Assembly (NCBI GenBank): GCA_045646965.1
Contig: JAZRLR010000025.1
Coordinates: 50,074 to 114,073 of the forward strand
Length of the DNA: 64,000 nt
Direction of reading: 5' to 3'
From: HGM04593 sp045646965
GTDB taxonomy: Bacteria; Bacteroidota; Bacteroidia; Bacteroidales; Bacteroidaceae
The notes below the pieces were generated by a model. That model saw nothing but the letters and a program-made list of their open reading frames with translations. It did no database searches and was not told the origin of the DNA. The position numbers and the translations under genes were made by a program. Position 1 is the stretch's first letter; every line of letters begins with the position of its first letter. Below are positions 8,873 to 17,781 of this stretch, piece after piece.

Positions 8873-9484
8873 TTTACCGCTGTCGCGCAGAACTATGAGA
8901 GCCTCGGGGCCCATATTAAACAGCAAGTCGATGATACTTGTGTCGGGGATGAAACCGTTGCGTGCCGCAAATACCTGATAGTAGGGCAGGGCGGTGGCTT
9001 TCTCGGTAATTATTTTGGGTGAGGCTGCCGGGCGTATATCCTCGCAGATGTCGCTCTCTGTAATTATTTCGTCGGCAATAGTTATTTCGCGTTCGAGCCC
9101 GAGCAGCTCGCACACCACAGCGTGCAGGCGCAGGTTGAAATCCATAAGATAGCCGTCGCGCTCTTCGTAGAAATGTGCGAAATCGTCGGCGTAATATTCA
9201 AAGAAGGGGCTTTTGCGGTAGGCGCTCACAAGGGCGTTCCAGTGAAGATGTCTCCAGTTGCCGTGCTCGCTTATGCGTATATCGCGCATAGGGCGGTTAC
9301 CTCCGTCGTGTATGACGGGTATGGTGAGGCTCTGTGTGCCGTTCTCTGTGGCTATGACTGCGCGGTTGCGGTAGGTCTGCTTGGTAAAGGGGGCGCAGGC
9401 ATCTATGAGAGCTCCGTCGCTCGCATAGAGACGTACATAGTGCGACACCGGGGCAAGGTAGAGAGGGTGTGTTATAATCTTCAT
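8870..9484 (-). CDS. WbqC-like family protein
   Basis: A 204-residue cytoplasmic protein of the WbqC-like family. Seen in the sequence are the N-terminal segment with YLAPVSHY, the SLTIPVIH strand, the HWNALVSAYRKSPFFEYY motif, and FNLRLHAVVCELLG. Some family members occur in O-antigen clusters, but the biochemical activity is not settled, so I give no function. It is the third gene of dapB-lepB-wbqC, 8 bp after lepB. That order is common in Bacteroidetes, which suggests a constant but unexplained link to envelope work. It shares the terminator at 8831-8872 with proA. Confidence 0.85.
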   Translation of the reverse strand: MKIITHPLYLAPVSHYVRLYASDGALIDACAPFTKQTYRNRAVIATENGTQSLTIPVIHDGGNRPMRDIRISEHGNWRHLHWNALVSAYRKSPFFEYYADDFAHFYEERDGYLMDFNLRLHAVVCELLGLEREITIADEIITESDICEDIRPAASPKIITEKATALPYYQVFAARNGFIPDTSIIDLLFNMGPEALIVLRDSGK

Positions 9485-9492
9485 CGGCGGCT

Positions 9493-10914
9493 CTATTTGT
9501 AGCTATCCACAAAGCGGAACATACGTTCCCAGCGTATCTTGCCGTCGAACCAGTTGCGGTCTTTGTCGAGTGAGAGCCAGATGAGGATGGGCTTGCCCAC
9601 AATGTGGTCCTCGGGCACAAAGCCCCAGCAACGCGAGTCGGCGCTGTTGTGACGGTTGTCGCCCATCATCCAATAGTAGTCCATCTTGAAAGTGTAGCTG
9701 TCGCTCTCCTCACCGTTTATATATATCTTGCCTTTTTTTACCTCGAGGGTGTTGCCCTCGTACACGGCTATGGGGCGCTCATACAGCGGCAGGTTGTCGA
9801 GTGTGAGGCTGACGCTCTCGCCGCGTTTCGGTATCCACACGGGGCCGTAATTGTCTATGGTCCAGTGGGTATTGCCGTTGAGCGGGTATATTCCGCGTGT
9901 CTCGCTGTTTTCGAGCGGTTCTATCGACTTCACGAGCGTTGTGTAGCTCTTGAGCTCTTGCAGAGTCTTTTCGGTGAGCGGAATTATGTAACGATTGTTG
10001 TAGTTGTGCTGCAGGTCTTCGATGCTTATGCCGAGCTTGCGACGCACTCTCTCGGGCATCGGGGCAGTGAGTTCCACAATGTAGTTGAACTGCACGTTCT
10101 GCGGCGCTGTGCTCTTTTTACCGTCGATAAATATCTCTTTGTCAATTATCTGCAATGTTTCGCCAGGCAGTCCTATGCAGCGTTTTACATAGTTCTCGCG
10201 GCGGTCTACGGGGCGCCACACCTTTTCGCCAAACTGCTCGGGGTGTCTCTCTATGTATTTGCTTCCTGCGGCATAGAAGAGCTCATATACGGCTCTGCGA
10301 CGCTCGGCCGAGAGGCTGTCCATTATGGGCCTGTTGGGGTAGAGGCTTTCGCCTCTGTAATAGCACTCCGAGTAGTAGTCTATAACCTGTGGGTTTGTGG
10401 TGGCGGTGTCTCCCGCAGGGTAGTTGAATACCACAATGTCGCCACGTTCTATATCTTCCCATCCGCTCACACGCTCATAGTCCCACTGTATGCAGTCGAG
10501 GTAGCTCTTGCCGCCTGTCACGGGCATTGTGTGCTGTGTGAGGGGCATACTCAAGGGTGTCTGCGGTTTGCGGGCGCCATAGTTCATTTTGCTCACAAAC
10601 AGATAGTCGCCCACAAGGAGTGACTTCTCGAGCGACGACGAGGGTATTACATAGTTCTGAAAGAAGAAAAGGTTCACGAAATAGACCGCCACAAGGGCAA
10701 ATACTATGGCGTCTACCCAGCTCATAACGCCTCTCACGAAGCTGCTCTTCGACTTTTTCCACCACCCCCAGGGGATGAACTTTGTCGTGTAGTTATCTAT
10801 GATAAAGGGGATGACGATAGCTCCCATCCAGCTTTTCACCCACACAAGGAATATTATATATAGTGTGAGGGCAATGCTCAAATGTATAAGATCTTTTCGT
10901 GTCGGTCTTCTCAT
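9493..10914 (-). CDS. lepB: Signal peptidase I
   Basis: Membrane serine protease that removes signal peptides of Sec-exported proteins on the outer face of the cytoplasmic membrane. The 473-residue protein has N-terminal membrane segments (about 11-40 and 66-86), then PSSSLEKSLLVGDYL, where Ser94 aligns with the catalytic serine. Lys244 in NYVKRCIGLPGE is the expected general base, and GDNRHNSADSR lies near the C-terminus. It is about 150 residues longer than E. coli LepB because of an insertion between the serine and lysine boxes and extra sequence after them, as is usual in Bacteroidetes. The canonical SGSMxPT is replaced by SSSLEKS, also seen in the phylum. It follows dapB by 12 bp. Confidence 0.95.
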   Translation of the reverse strand: MRRPTRKDLIHLSIALTLYIIFLVWVKSWMGAIVIPFIIDNYTTKFIPWGWWKKSKSSFVRGVMSWVDAIVFALVAVYFVNLFFFQNYVIPSSSLEKSLLVGDYLFVSKMNYGARKPQTPLSMPLTQHTMPVTGGKSYLDCIQWDYERVSGWEDIERGDIVVFNYPAGDTATTNPQVIDYYSECYYRGESLYPNRPIMDSLSAERRRAVYELFYAAGSKYIERHPEQFGEKVWRPVDRRENYVKRCIGLPGETLQIIDKEIFIDGKKSTAPQNVQFNYIVELTAPMPERVRRKLGISIEDLQHNYNNRYIIPLTEKTLQELKSYTTLVKSIEPLENSETRGIYPLNGNTHWTIDNYGPVWIPKRGESVSLTLDNLPLYERPIAVYEGNTLEVKKGKIYINGEESDSYTFKMDYYWMMGDNRHNSADSRCWGFVPEDHIVGKPILIWLSLDKDRNWFDGKIRWERMFRFVDSYK

Positions 10915-10926
10915 TGGTTCTCGGTA

Positions 10927-11682
10927 TTAAAAATCGAATAGGTTACTCATACCCAGCAGTCCCTCGTGGGTATTTACATACTCGGCTGCAAGTACAGCCC
11001 CCAGAGCAAAGCCGCTGCGGTTCTTTGCGTCGTGGGTTATGGTTATGCTGTCGGCCTCGGAGTCGTAGGTTACGGTGTGTATGCCGGGTACCTCGTCGCG
11101 GCGTATGGCGTCAATCTTGAGCTGTGAGCCCTGGGGTGCTGCGCCGGGTGTCACGCTGCCGTCGGGGTTGGTGAGGTCGCCCATAACCCAGCTCTCTTTG
11201 CGGTCGAGGTTCTCAAGGATACCCTCGGCAAGGGTGATGGCTGTGCCGCTGGGTGCGTCGAGCTTGTGTATGTGGTGGGTTTCCTCCATCTGAACGTCGT
11301 AGTTGGCAAATCGGTTCATTATCTTGGCAAGGTAACGGTTCACTGCCGAGAATACCGCAACGCCCAGGCTGAAATTGCTCGACCAGAAGAGTGTCTTGCC
11401 CTCCTCCTCGCACAAACGACGCATCTCGGCCTCGTTCTGCTGATACCAGCCTGTGCTGCCGCTCACCACTTTCACTCCTGCCGCCATAGCGCGTTTGCAG
11501 TTGTCGTATGCCACGGTGGGGGCGGTGAACTCTATGGCTACATCGGCCGAGCGGAACGCCTCGCTGTCGAAGTCGTCGCGGTTGTCGATGTCTATGACTG
11601 ATACAATTTCGTGTCCTCTCTCAATGGCAATCTTTTCGATGGTCTTGCCCATCTTGCCATATCCTATAAGTGCTATCTTCAT
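10927..11682 (-). CDS. dapB: 4-hydroxy-tetrahydrodipicolinate reductase
   Basis: NAD(P)H-dependent step of lysine and meso-diaminopimelate synthesis, feeding protein and peptidoglycan. The 251-residue protein begins with the nucleotide-binding GYGKMGKTIE and carries SSNFSLGVAVF and the active-site signature ETHHIHKLDAPSGTA. It is slightly short compared with about 270 in E. coli, as in other Bacteroidetes. It is first in the operon dapB-lepB-wbqC-like; a near-consensus -7 box lies at 11716-11723. Confidence 0.95.
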   Translation of the reverse strand: MKIALIGYGKMGKTIEKIAIERGHEIVSVIDIDNRDDFDSEAFRSADVAIEFTAPTVAYDNCKRAMAAGVKVVSGSTGWYQQNEAEMRRLCEEEGKTLFWSSNFSLGVAVFSAVNRYLAKIMNRFANYDVQMEETHHIHKLDAPSGTAITLAEGILENLDRKESWVMGDLTNPDGSVTPGAAPQGSQLKIDAIRRDEVPGIHTVTYDSEADSITITHDAKNRSGFALGAVLAAEYVNTHEGLLGMSNLFDF

Positions 11683-11715
11683 ATATATTTAATTTTTATT
11701 TTATCTTTAATTGCG

Positions 11716-11723
11716 CGAAGATA
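11716..11723 (-). promoter_or_regulatory. -7 promoter box for the dapB-lepB operon
   Basis: Minus strand TATCTTCG, one mismatch from TAnnTTTG, about 34 bp before the dapB ATG. The same variant box stands before purH (46192-46199). Confidence 0.4.
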
Positions 11724-11800
11724 GGGAAAAAAAAGATTATTTTTCCTTGCAAGGGGCAAAAGTTCTTGAGTTTGCTCAAAAAACCGCCTCGCACGCTCTC

Positions 11801-12973
11801 TTATCTGCCTTTGAGCAGGCGCTTTGCGAGCTTGCGGCGCACGGGCTCGTCGTATATCTTCAAAAGGGTGTAGGCAAGGAGTATGCTTATGAGAATTACT
11901 GTGAAAGCGATGCCCCAGGTCTCGTCAAAGGTGTACAGGCGCTTCTCTATGAGCCAACGATAGAAAAGATACATAAGCGGGTAGTGTACAATGTAGAGCG
12001 GGTAAGAAATATCGCCAAGGAACTTGTTTACACGTCCGCCGACGTTGTCTTTGCAACTGCCGCAGGCTCCTATCCACACAATTGCGGGAAATACGAATGC
12101 GATGCAGACAAATTCGTAAAGGCTGTTGAGGCTCACTCCCTCCACAGGCGTTATATATGGCACGGCAAACACTGCAATGAGTATCGCTGTGCTTATGCCA
12201 AAAGCGTGTTTTATTCTGCACGGCTTGAAAACTCGGGCAAGCAGCACACCCACCGTAAAGGGGAAGAGCATACGCAGAAGGCCGCCTGCAAAGTTCACTC
12301 CCTCGAGTGTCCAGCCCACGCTCACCCCGTCATAGCCCGACACGTCGCCGATGAAGAACCAGGCGTGTGCCACGGCAAGCACCACGGCAAGCGTCGCAAC
12401 GGCTTTTGTGTGCAGACGGCGTATCACAAGGGCATACACGATATTTCCCAGATACTCAAAGAAAAGCGACCATCCAGGGCCGTTGAGAGGGTACATCTCA
12501 CCGTTGCCACGCACCTCGCAGGGTGCTCCCGGCAGCGCAGGTATCATAAACATTGTGAGAAACATAGCTGCCACCACCCACAGGGCTGGGGTTACGGTGC
12601 CGTTCCACTGTCGGCAGTCGTCGGCAAAGAAGGTCGCAGCGCCTATGAGGGCTCCTGCGATGAGCATCGGGTGCAGGCGTATGAGACGGCGTGTGAAAAA
12701 GCCTTTGAGGCTCATCTTGTGCCACCGCCCGTCGTAGGCATAGCTTATCACCAACCCCGACAAAATAAAGAAGAAATCGACCGCAATGTGTGCGTGGTTG
12801 AATGTGGTTATAATGCCACTTCCCTCGCCGTTAAAGGCTTCGGCAAAGGCAAAGCCTTCGAATATGTGATATACAAGCACCGACAGGGCGGCAACGCCGC
12901 GCAGCCCGTCGAGCAGCTCATAGTGGGGCCTGCTGTCGGCGAAAACCCCCGATGAAATTGTGCTTTTTTGCAT
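11801..12973 (-). CDS. Acyltransferase 3 family membrane protein
   Basis: A 390-residue polytopic membrane protein of the acyltransferase-3 family (OafA/YrhL type), which moves acyl groups onto surface sugars or other extracytoplasmic acceptors. Seen are LLDGLRGVAALSVLVYHI near residue 21 with the conserved arginine and histidine, FFFILSGLVISY near 90, FFTRRLIRLHP near 115, and about ten hydrophobic segments. There is no SGNH hydrolase domain at the C-terminus. The acceptor is unknown. It is expressed alone from a promoter at 13008-13038; dapB lies 118 bp downstream with its own -7 box. Confidence 0.88.
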   Translation of the reverse strand: MQKSTISSGVFADSRPHYELLDGLRGVAALSVLVYHIFEGFAFAEAFNGEGSGIITTFNHAHIAVDFFFILSGLVISYAYDGRWHKMSLKGFFTRRLIRLHPMLIAGALIGAATFFADDCRQWNGTVTPALWVVAAMFLTMFMIPALPGAPCEVRGNGEMYPLNGPGWSLFFEYLGNIVYALVIRRLHTKAVATLAVVLAVAHAWFFIGDVSGYDGVSVGWTLEGVNFAGGLLRMLFPFTVGVLLARVFKPCRIKHAFGISTAILIAVFAVPYITPVEGVSLNSLYEFVCIAFVFPAIVWIGACGSCKDNVGGRVNKFLGDISYPLYIVHYPLMYLFYRWLIEKRLYTFDETWGIAFTVILISILLAYTLLKIYDEPVRRKLAKRLLKGR

Positions 12974-13007
12974 TTTGTAGTACGTTTTTTGTGGTTGTCT
13001 GTGCTTG

Positions 13008-13038
13008 CAAATATAATCTCTTCGGGTTGCTTAAACAA
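13008..13038 (-). promoter_or_regulatory. Promoter of the acyltransferase gene
   Basis: Minus strand TTG (13038-13036), 20-bp spacer, then TATATTTG (13015-13008), a perfect TAnnTTTG box. It lies 35 bp before the acyltransferase ATG and is divergent from the metG promoter. Confidence 0.6.
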
Positions 13039-13102
13039 GGGCAAGGCGATAATATTTATAATATAATTTATATTCCGTCGCGTGATTTTAAAATAAAATA
13101 TC

Positions 13103-13110
13103 TATTTTTG
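13103..13110 (+). promoter_or_regulatory. -7 promoter box for metG and the genes after it
   Basis: TATTTTTG, a perfect -7 box 59 bp before the metG ATG; no clear -33 TTTG seen. It may also drive the glycan genes downstream, because metG and the next gene overlap. Confidence 0.5.
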
Positions 13111-13169
13111 TGGGTTACTACGAACTTTGCACAACGCAACGAGAAAATTTAAAAACAAAATAAGATAAT

Positions 13170-15209
13170 ATGACAAAGAATTTTAAGAGAACTTTGGTTA
13201 CTTCGGCTCTGCCTTACGCCAACGGTCCTGTGCATATAGGACACCTTGCCGGCGTATATGTGCCTGCCGACGTCTATGTGCGTTACCTGCGTCTCAAGGG
13301 CGAGGATGTGTTGTTTATCGGTGGCTCTGACGAGCACGGTGTGCCCATCACCATTCGTGCACGTCGCGAGGGTATCACACCGCAGGATGTGGTAGACCGC
13401 TATCACAACCTCATAAAAGAGTCTTTTGCCGAGTTTGGCATCTCGTTCGACGTATATTCACGCACCACATCGGAGACACACCGCGAGGTGGCGTCCGACT
13501 TCTTCCGCAAGCTCTACGACGAGGGCAAGTTTGTGGAAAAAAGCAACGAGCAGTATTACGACGAGGAGGCAAAGACCTTCCTTGCCGATAGATATATCAC
13601 AGGTACCTGCCCCCACTGCGGTGCCGAGGGTGCTTATGGCGACCAGTGCGAGAAGTGCGGACGTATGTTGTCACCCACAGAACTCCTCAACCCCAAGAGC
13701 GTAATCAGCGGCAGCAAGCCTGTGTTGCGCGAGACAAAGCACTGGTATCTGCCTCTCAACGACTATCAGCAGTGGTTGCAGCAGTGGATTCTCGAGGAGC
13801 ACAAGGAGTGGCGTCCCACAGTGTATGGACAGTGCAAGAGCTGGCTCGATATGGATTTGCAGCCCCGCGCCGTGAGCCGCGACCTCGACTGGGGTATCCC
13901 TGTGCCTGTTGAGGGTGCCGACGGCAAAGTGCTCTATGTGTGGTTCGATGCTCCCATCGGCTATATAAGCAACACAAAGGAGCTGCTCCCCGATAGCTGG
14001 GAGAAGTGGTGGAAGAGCGAGGATACACGCCTTGTGCATTTCATCGGAAAAGACAATATTGTGTTCCACTGCATCGTATTCCCCACAATGCTCAAGGCAC
14101 ACGGCGACTATGTATTGCCCGACAACGTGCCGAGCAACGAGTTCCTGAACCTCGAGGACGACAAAATCTCTACTTCGCGTAACTGGGCCGTGTGGCTCAA
14201 CGAGTACCTTGTCGATTTCCCCGGCAAGCAGGATGTGCTGCGCTATGTGCTCACAGCCAACGCCCCCGAGACAAAAGACAATAACTTCACCTGGAAAGAC
14301 TTCCAGGCTCGCAATAATAACGAGCTTGTGGCCATATATGGTAACTTTGTGAACCGTGCCCTTGTGCTCACAAAGAAATATTTCGACGGCAAAGTGCCCG
14401 CTGCAGGTGCGTTCAATGACTACGACAACTCAATCATCGAGGAGTTTGTGAACGTGAAGGAGAGAGTGGAGAACCTCCTTAACCAGTTCAAGTTCCGTGA
14501 GGCGCAGAAGGAGGCTATGGAGCTTGCCCGCATAGGTAACCGCTATTTGGCCGAGACAGAGCCCTGGAAACTTGCCAAGACCGACCTCTCTCGCGTGGCT
14601 ACCATCCTTAACCTCTCGTTGCAGCTTGTAGCCAACCTCTCTATCGCCTTTGAGCCCTTCCTTCCCTTCAGCAGCAGCAAACTGCGCGGAATGTTGCAGC
14701 TTGAGTCGTTCGAGTGGGCAAGCCTCGGCAGCATCTCACTCCTTGCCGAGGGACACGAGCTTGGCGAGGTGAGTCTTCTTTTTGAAAAGATTGAGGACGA
14801 TGCCATACAGGCACAGCTCGATAAGTTGCAGGCTACAAAAAAGGCCAACGAGGAGGCTGTCTACAAGGCAAAGCCCATTAAAGAAACCGTTGCCTTTGAG
14901 GATTTTGAGAAGATTGACCTGCGTGTGGGCACCGTGCTCGAGTGTACTAAAGTACCCAAGGCCGACAAACTGCTTATGTTTAAGATAGACGACGGCTTGG
15001 AGACAAGAACCATCCTCTCGGGCATTGCAAAGCAGTTCAAGCCCGAAGAGCTTGTGGGCAAGCAGGTTTGTTTCATTGCCAATCTCGCACCCCGCACACT
15101 GCGTGGCATTGTGAGCGAGGGTATGATTTTGAGTGCCGAGGACAATGAGGGTAAATTGTCTTTGCTCACCGTTGCACCTGCCGCAAAACCCGGTAGCGAA
15201 ATTAAGTAA
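13170..15209 (+). CDS. metG: Methionyl-tRNA synthetase
   Basis: Charges tRNA-Met with methionine in the cytoplasm. The 679-residue protein has the class I HIGH motif at residues 22-25. A zinc knuckle (CPHC...CEKC near residues 148-165) follows, and the second signature is KISTS at 332-336 in place of KMSKS. A C-terminal tRNA-binding domain (EMAP II/Trbp111-like, about residues 575-675) includes DLRVGTVLECTKVPKADKL and promotes dimerisation in relatives. The stop overlaps the start of the flippase gene by one base, so metG heads a run of glycan genes. That link may be only positional. Confidence 0.97.
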   Translation: MTKNFKRTLVTSALPYANGPVHIGHLAGVYVPADVYVRYLRLKGEDVLFIGGSDEHGVPITIRARREGITPQDVVDRYHNLIKESFAEFGISFDVYSRTTSETHREVASDFFRKLYDEGKFVEKSNEQYYDEEAKTFLADRYITGTCPHCGAEGAYGDQCEKCGRMLSPTELLNPKSVISGSKPVLRETKHWYLPLNDYQQWLQQWILEEHKEWRPTVYGQCKSWLDMDLQPRAVSRDLDWGIPVPVEGADGKVLYVWFDAPIGYISNTKELLPDSWEKWWKSEDTRLVHFIGKDNIVFHCIVFPTMLKAHGDYVLPDNVPSNEFLNLEDDKISTSRNWAVWLNEYLVDFPGKQDVLRYVLTANAPETKDNNFTWKDFQARNNNELVAIYGNFVNRALVLTKKYFDGKVPAAGAFNDYDNSIIEEFVNVKERVENLLNQFKFREAQKEAMELARIGNRYLAETEPWKLAKTDLSRVATILNLSLQLVANLSIAFEPFLPFSSSKLRGMLQLESFEWASLGSISLLAEGHELGEVSLLFEKIEDDAIQAQLDKLQATKKANEEAVYKAKPIKETVAFEDFEKIDLRVGTVLECTKVPKADKLLMFKIDDGLETRTILSGIAKQFKPEELVGKQVCFIANLAPRTLRGIVSEGMILSAEDNEGKLSLLTVAPAAKPGSEIK

Positions 15210-16672
15210 TGAGCAAGGAGTCTGCCGACACATTGAAAGGGGCTGTCGCAAAGAGTTTTCTTTGGGGCGGGATGAGCAATGCCGTGTGCCAGCTGTTGAG
15301 CGTGGTATTCGGGCTTTATCTGGCGAGGCTTTTGGGCCCCGCCGACTACGGCCCGATAGGCGTGCTTGCCTTTTTCACTGCAATAGCAAGCTCTTTGCAG
15401 GACAGCGGTTTTGTGGCTGCCATAGCCAACCGCCGACAGGTCTCTCACGACGATTATAACGCAGTCTTTTGGTTCAGCGTTGTGACATCTGTCCTCATAT
15501 ATGTGATACTCTACTTTGCAGCACCGCTGATTGCCGATTTCTTCAATCAGCAGGAGTTGCTTGAGTTATCGCGTTTCAACTTCCTGTCGATAATAATAAA
15601 CGGCACCTGCGTGGCGTTCACAGCCTATCTGTTCAGGGATTTGAGAGTTAAACAGCGCTCTATAGCTGCGGTGCTTGCGCTGCTTGTCTCGGGTGTGATG
15701 GGTATTGTGATGGCAATGCACGGTTACTCCTATTGGGGTATAGCTGTGCAGGGTATCGTGTATGCGCTTGTGCGTCTGGTGGTGTATGTCTATTTCACTC
15801 CGTGGCGCCCCGACTTCAATATAAGGCTCTACCCGCTGCGCTATCTCTTTGCCTTCAGCTACAAGCTGCTTATAACAAATATCTTTCAGAAAGTCAATTG
15901 GAATGTCTTTTCTCTGATTCTCGGAAAGTTCTACAGCAGCACAGATGTGGGCAACTATTCAAAGGCGGCCGACTGGTTCCGCATAGGAAGCGACCTTGTA
16001 AATATGATGGTAAACACCGTGGCGCAGCCTGTGCTTGCGCGTGTGGTCGATGACAATGAACGACAGCTGCGCATCTTCAGAAAAATGATGCGTTTCACGG
16101 CTTTTGTCTCGTTTCCGTTGCTTTGCGGTCTCTCGCTCATATCGTACGAGTTTATTGTGGTGCTGCTCACCGACAAGTGGGTGGAGAGTGCCCGTATGTT
16201 GCAGATTCTGTGTTTGTGGGGTGCTTTTATGCCCATACAGTCGATGTTTACAAATCTGCTCATAAGCTGCGGGCGCACAAATGCCTTTATGTGGTGCACG
16301 ATAGCACAGGGTACCCTGCTGCTTCTTATGCTTCTTCTTATGCGTTCGCTGGGTATAAAGCCTATGCTGCTTGCCTACTGCATTTTCAACATAGCGTGGC
16401 TCTTTCTGTGGTGTGTGCTTGCAAAGCGTGACATTCACATCACCATAAGGATGTTTGTGTCCGATTTTATGCCCTACCTTGCCGTGAGCGTGGCTGCGAT
16501 GCTGCTCACAGCCTTCATAACACATCCCATTGAGAACCTGTGGACTCTGCTGTGTTCACGTGTGGCCATAGCTGCCGTGCTCTATGTGGTGCTGTGCTAT
16601 ATCTGCCGTTTCGAGGAACTGTCCGAGTCGGTGGCCTATCTGTTCAAACGTAAAGTTAAGGGAGACAAATGA
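15209..16672 (+). CDS. Lipopolysaccharide/polysaccharide flippase (MOP superfamily, Wzx/WzxC-like)
   Basis: A 487-residue polytopic membrane protein of the polysaccharide transport family. The N-terminal GAVAKSFLWGGMSNAVCQL and GLYLARLLGPADYGPIGVL segments are typical of WzxC/TuaB-like flippases that move undecaprenyl-linked glycans to the periplasmic side. About 12-14 membrane helices can be counted. The ATG overlaps the metG stop by one base (TAATG), and its own stop overlaps the next gene by four (ATGA), so it is translationally packed with its neighbours. The glycan carried cannot be told; no polymerase or initiating sugar transferase is visible nearby. Confidence 0.9.
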   Translation: MSKESADTLKGAVAKSFLWGGMSNAVCQLLSVVFGLYLARLLGPADYGPIGVLAFFTAIASSLQDSGFVAAIANRRQVSHDDYNAVFWFSVVTSVLIYVILYFAAPLIADFFNQQELLELSRFNFLSIIINGTCVAFTAYLFRDLRVKQRSIAAVLALLVSGVMGIVMAMHGYSYWGIAVQGIVYALVRLVVYVYFTPWRPDFNIRLYPLRYLFAFSYKLLITNIFQKVNWNVFSLILGKFYSSTDVGNYSKAADWFRIGSDLVNMMVNTVAQPVLARVVDDNERQLRIFRKMMRFTAFVSFPLLCGLSLISYEFIVVLLTDKWVESARMLQILCLWGAFMPIQSMFTNLLISCGRTNAFMWCTIAQGTLLLLMLLLMRSLGIKPMLLAYCIFNIAWLFLWCVLAKRDIHITIRMFVSDFMPYLAVSVAAMLLTAFITHPIENLWTLLCSRVAIAAVLYVVLCYICRFEELSESVAYLFKRKVKGDK

Positions 16673-17760
16673 TGAAAAAGATTCTTTACGACAATCAGAT
16701 GTTTACGTTCCAGAGGTTTGGCGGCGCCACGCGCTACTTTGCCGACCTTATGTATAACCTCCCTGCCGGTGAATTCGAGTCGGAGATTCCGATGCGATAC
16801 TGCGAGAATCACTATGTGACCGAGACTTACGGCCACAAGTATGAATCGATAAATTTCCCCGGCTCATACAAGGTGCGTCGTAAGATATACAAGATTGTGA
16901 ATCGCCTCTATGCGTGGCGAGCCGTGCAAAAAGGCGATTACGATATATTTCACCCTACATATTTCAGCCCATATTTCCTCGATGCGATAAAGGCGCGGCA
17001 GAAGCCTTTTGTGCTCACCGTGCACGATATGGCATTTGAGCGTTATCCACAGGATTCCCTGCTCTACGATAGTATAATCCCGCACAAGAAACGGCTTATA
17101 GCCGAGGCCGACCGTGTGATTGCGGTAAGTGAGAACACAAAAAAGGATATAATTGAACTGTTTGGCACCCCTGCCGATAAAATATCGGTGGTGCACCACG
17201 GCTACCGCGCCATAGACGACGTGCCCCCGCAGCTCTTTGACAAGTATGTGCTTTATGTGGGTGAGCGCAAGGGATACAAGAATTTCCTGCCGTGGCTGTC
17301 GGCTGTGAGGCCTTTGCTTGTGAAGAACCCCACCCTCAAGGTTGTGTGCACGGGTGCGCCTTTTACCGCAAGTGAGCTCGACCTCTTCAAAAAATGGAAT
17401 ATCTGTGACAGGCTGCTGCACATTGCGGCCGACGATGCACAGCTCGCTTCGCTCTATCGCTATGCCTTGTGCTTTGTCTTTCCATCGCACTACGAGGGCT
17501 TTGGAATGCCCATACTCGAGGCTTTTCACAATGGTTGTCCCGTGTGCTTGAGCAACGCGAGCTCCTTCCCCGAAGTGGCTGCCGACGCTGCTCTTTACTT
17601 CAACCCTTACAACGCGCAGTCGATGCTCGATACTCTGCAGGAGATTGTCTCGTCGGAGAGCTTGAGAGACGAGATGCGTGCCCGTGGCAGCCAGCGCATA
17701 AAGGAATTCTCTCTTGAGAGAATGGTGCAGAATACCTGTGAGGTGTATCGCAAAATGTAG
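16669..17760 (+). CDS. Glycosyltransferase family 4 (GT-B fold) protein
   Basis: A 363-residue retaining glycosyltransferase of the GT4 type, probably adding a sugar to a lipid-linked glycan on the cytoplasmic side. Seen in the sequence: an N-terminal Rossmann half with HPTYFSPYFLD, the HDMAFERYP region, then VIAVSENTKKDIIE. The C-terminal nucleotide-sugar site is HYEGFGMPILEAF (the E-x7-E pattern), followed by PVCLSNASSFPEVA. Two adjacent ATGs (16669 and 16672) are possible; the first overlaps the flippase stop. Sugar specificity is unknown. Confidence 0.92.
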   Translation: MMKKILYDNQMFTFQRFGGATRYFADLMYNLPAGEFESEIPMRYCENHYVTETYGHKYESINFPGSYKVRRKIYKIVNRLYAWRAVQKGDYDIFHPTYFSPYFLDAIKARQKPFVLTVHDMAFERYPQDSLLYDSIIPHKKRLIAEADRVIAVSENTKKDIIELFGTPADKISVVHHGYRAIDDVPPQLFDKYVLYVGERKGYKNFLPWLSAVRPLLVKNPTLKVVCTGAPFTASELDLFKKWNICDRLLHIAADDAQLASLYRYALCFVFPSHYEGFGMPILEAFHNGCPVCLSNASSFPEVAADAALYFNPYNAQSMLDTLQEIVSSESLRDEMRARGSQRIKEFSLERMVQNTCEVYRKM

Positions 17761-17781
17761 AATATAAACAATTTGACAAAT

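Noticed and set aside
10600..10660. Inactive signal peptidase because the SGSM motif is missing.
   Set aside because: The serine, lysine and later boxes are all present; SSSLEKS in place of SGSMxPT is usual in Bacteroidetes.
11735..11800. Terminator-like sequence after the acyltransferase gene.
   Set aside because: Only a 5-bp stem (TTGAG/CTCAA) with an interrupted T run on the minus strand; too weak to call.
12120..12700. Possible coding on the plus strand across the acyltransferase gene.
   Set aside because: The minus-strand frame has family motifs and membrane helices; the plus-strand frames are basic, Cys/His-rich shadows.
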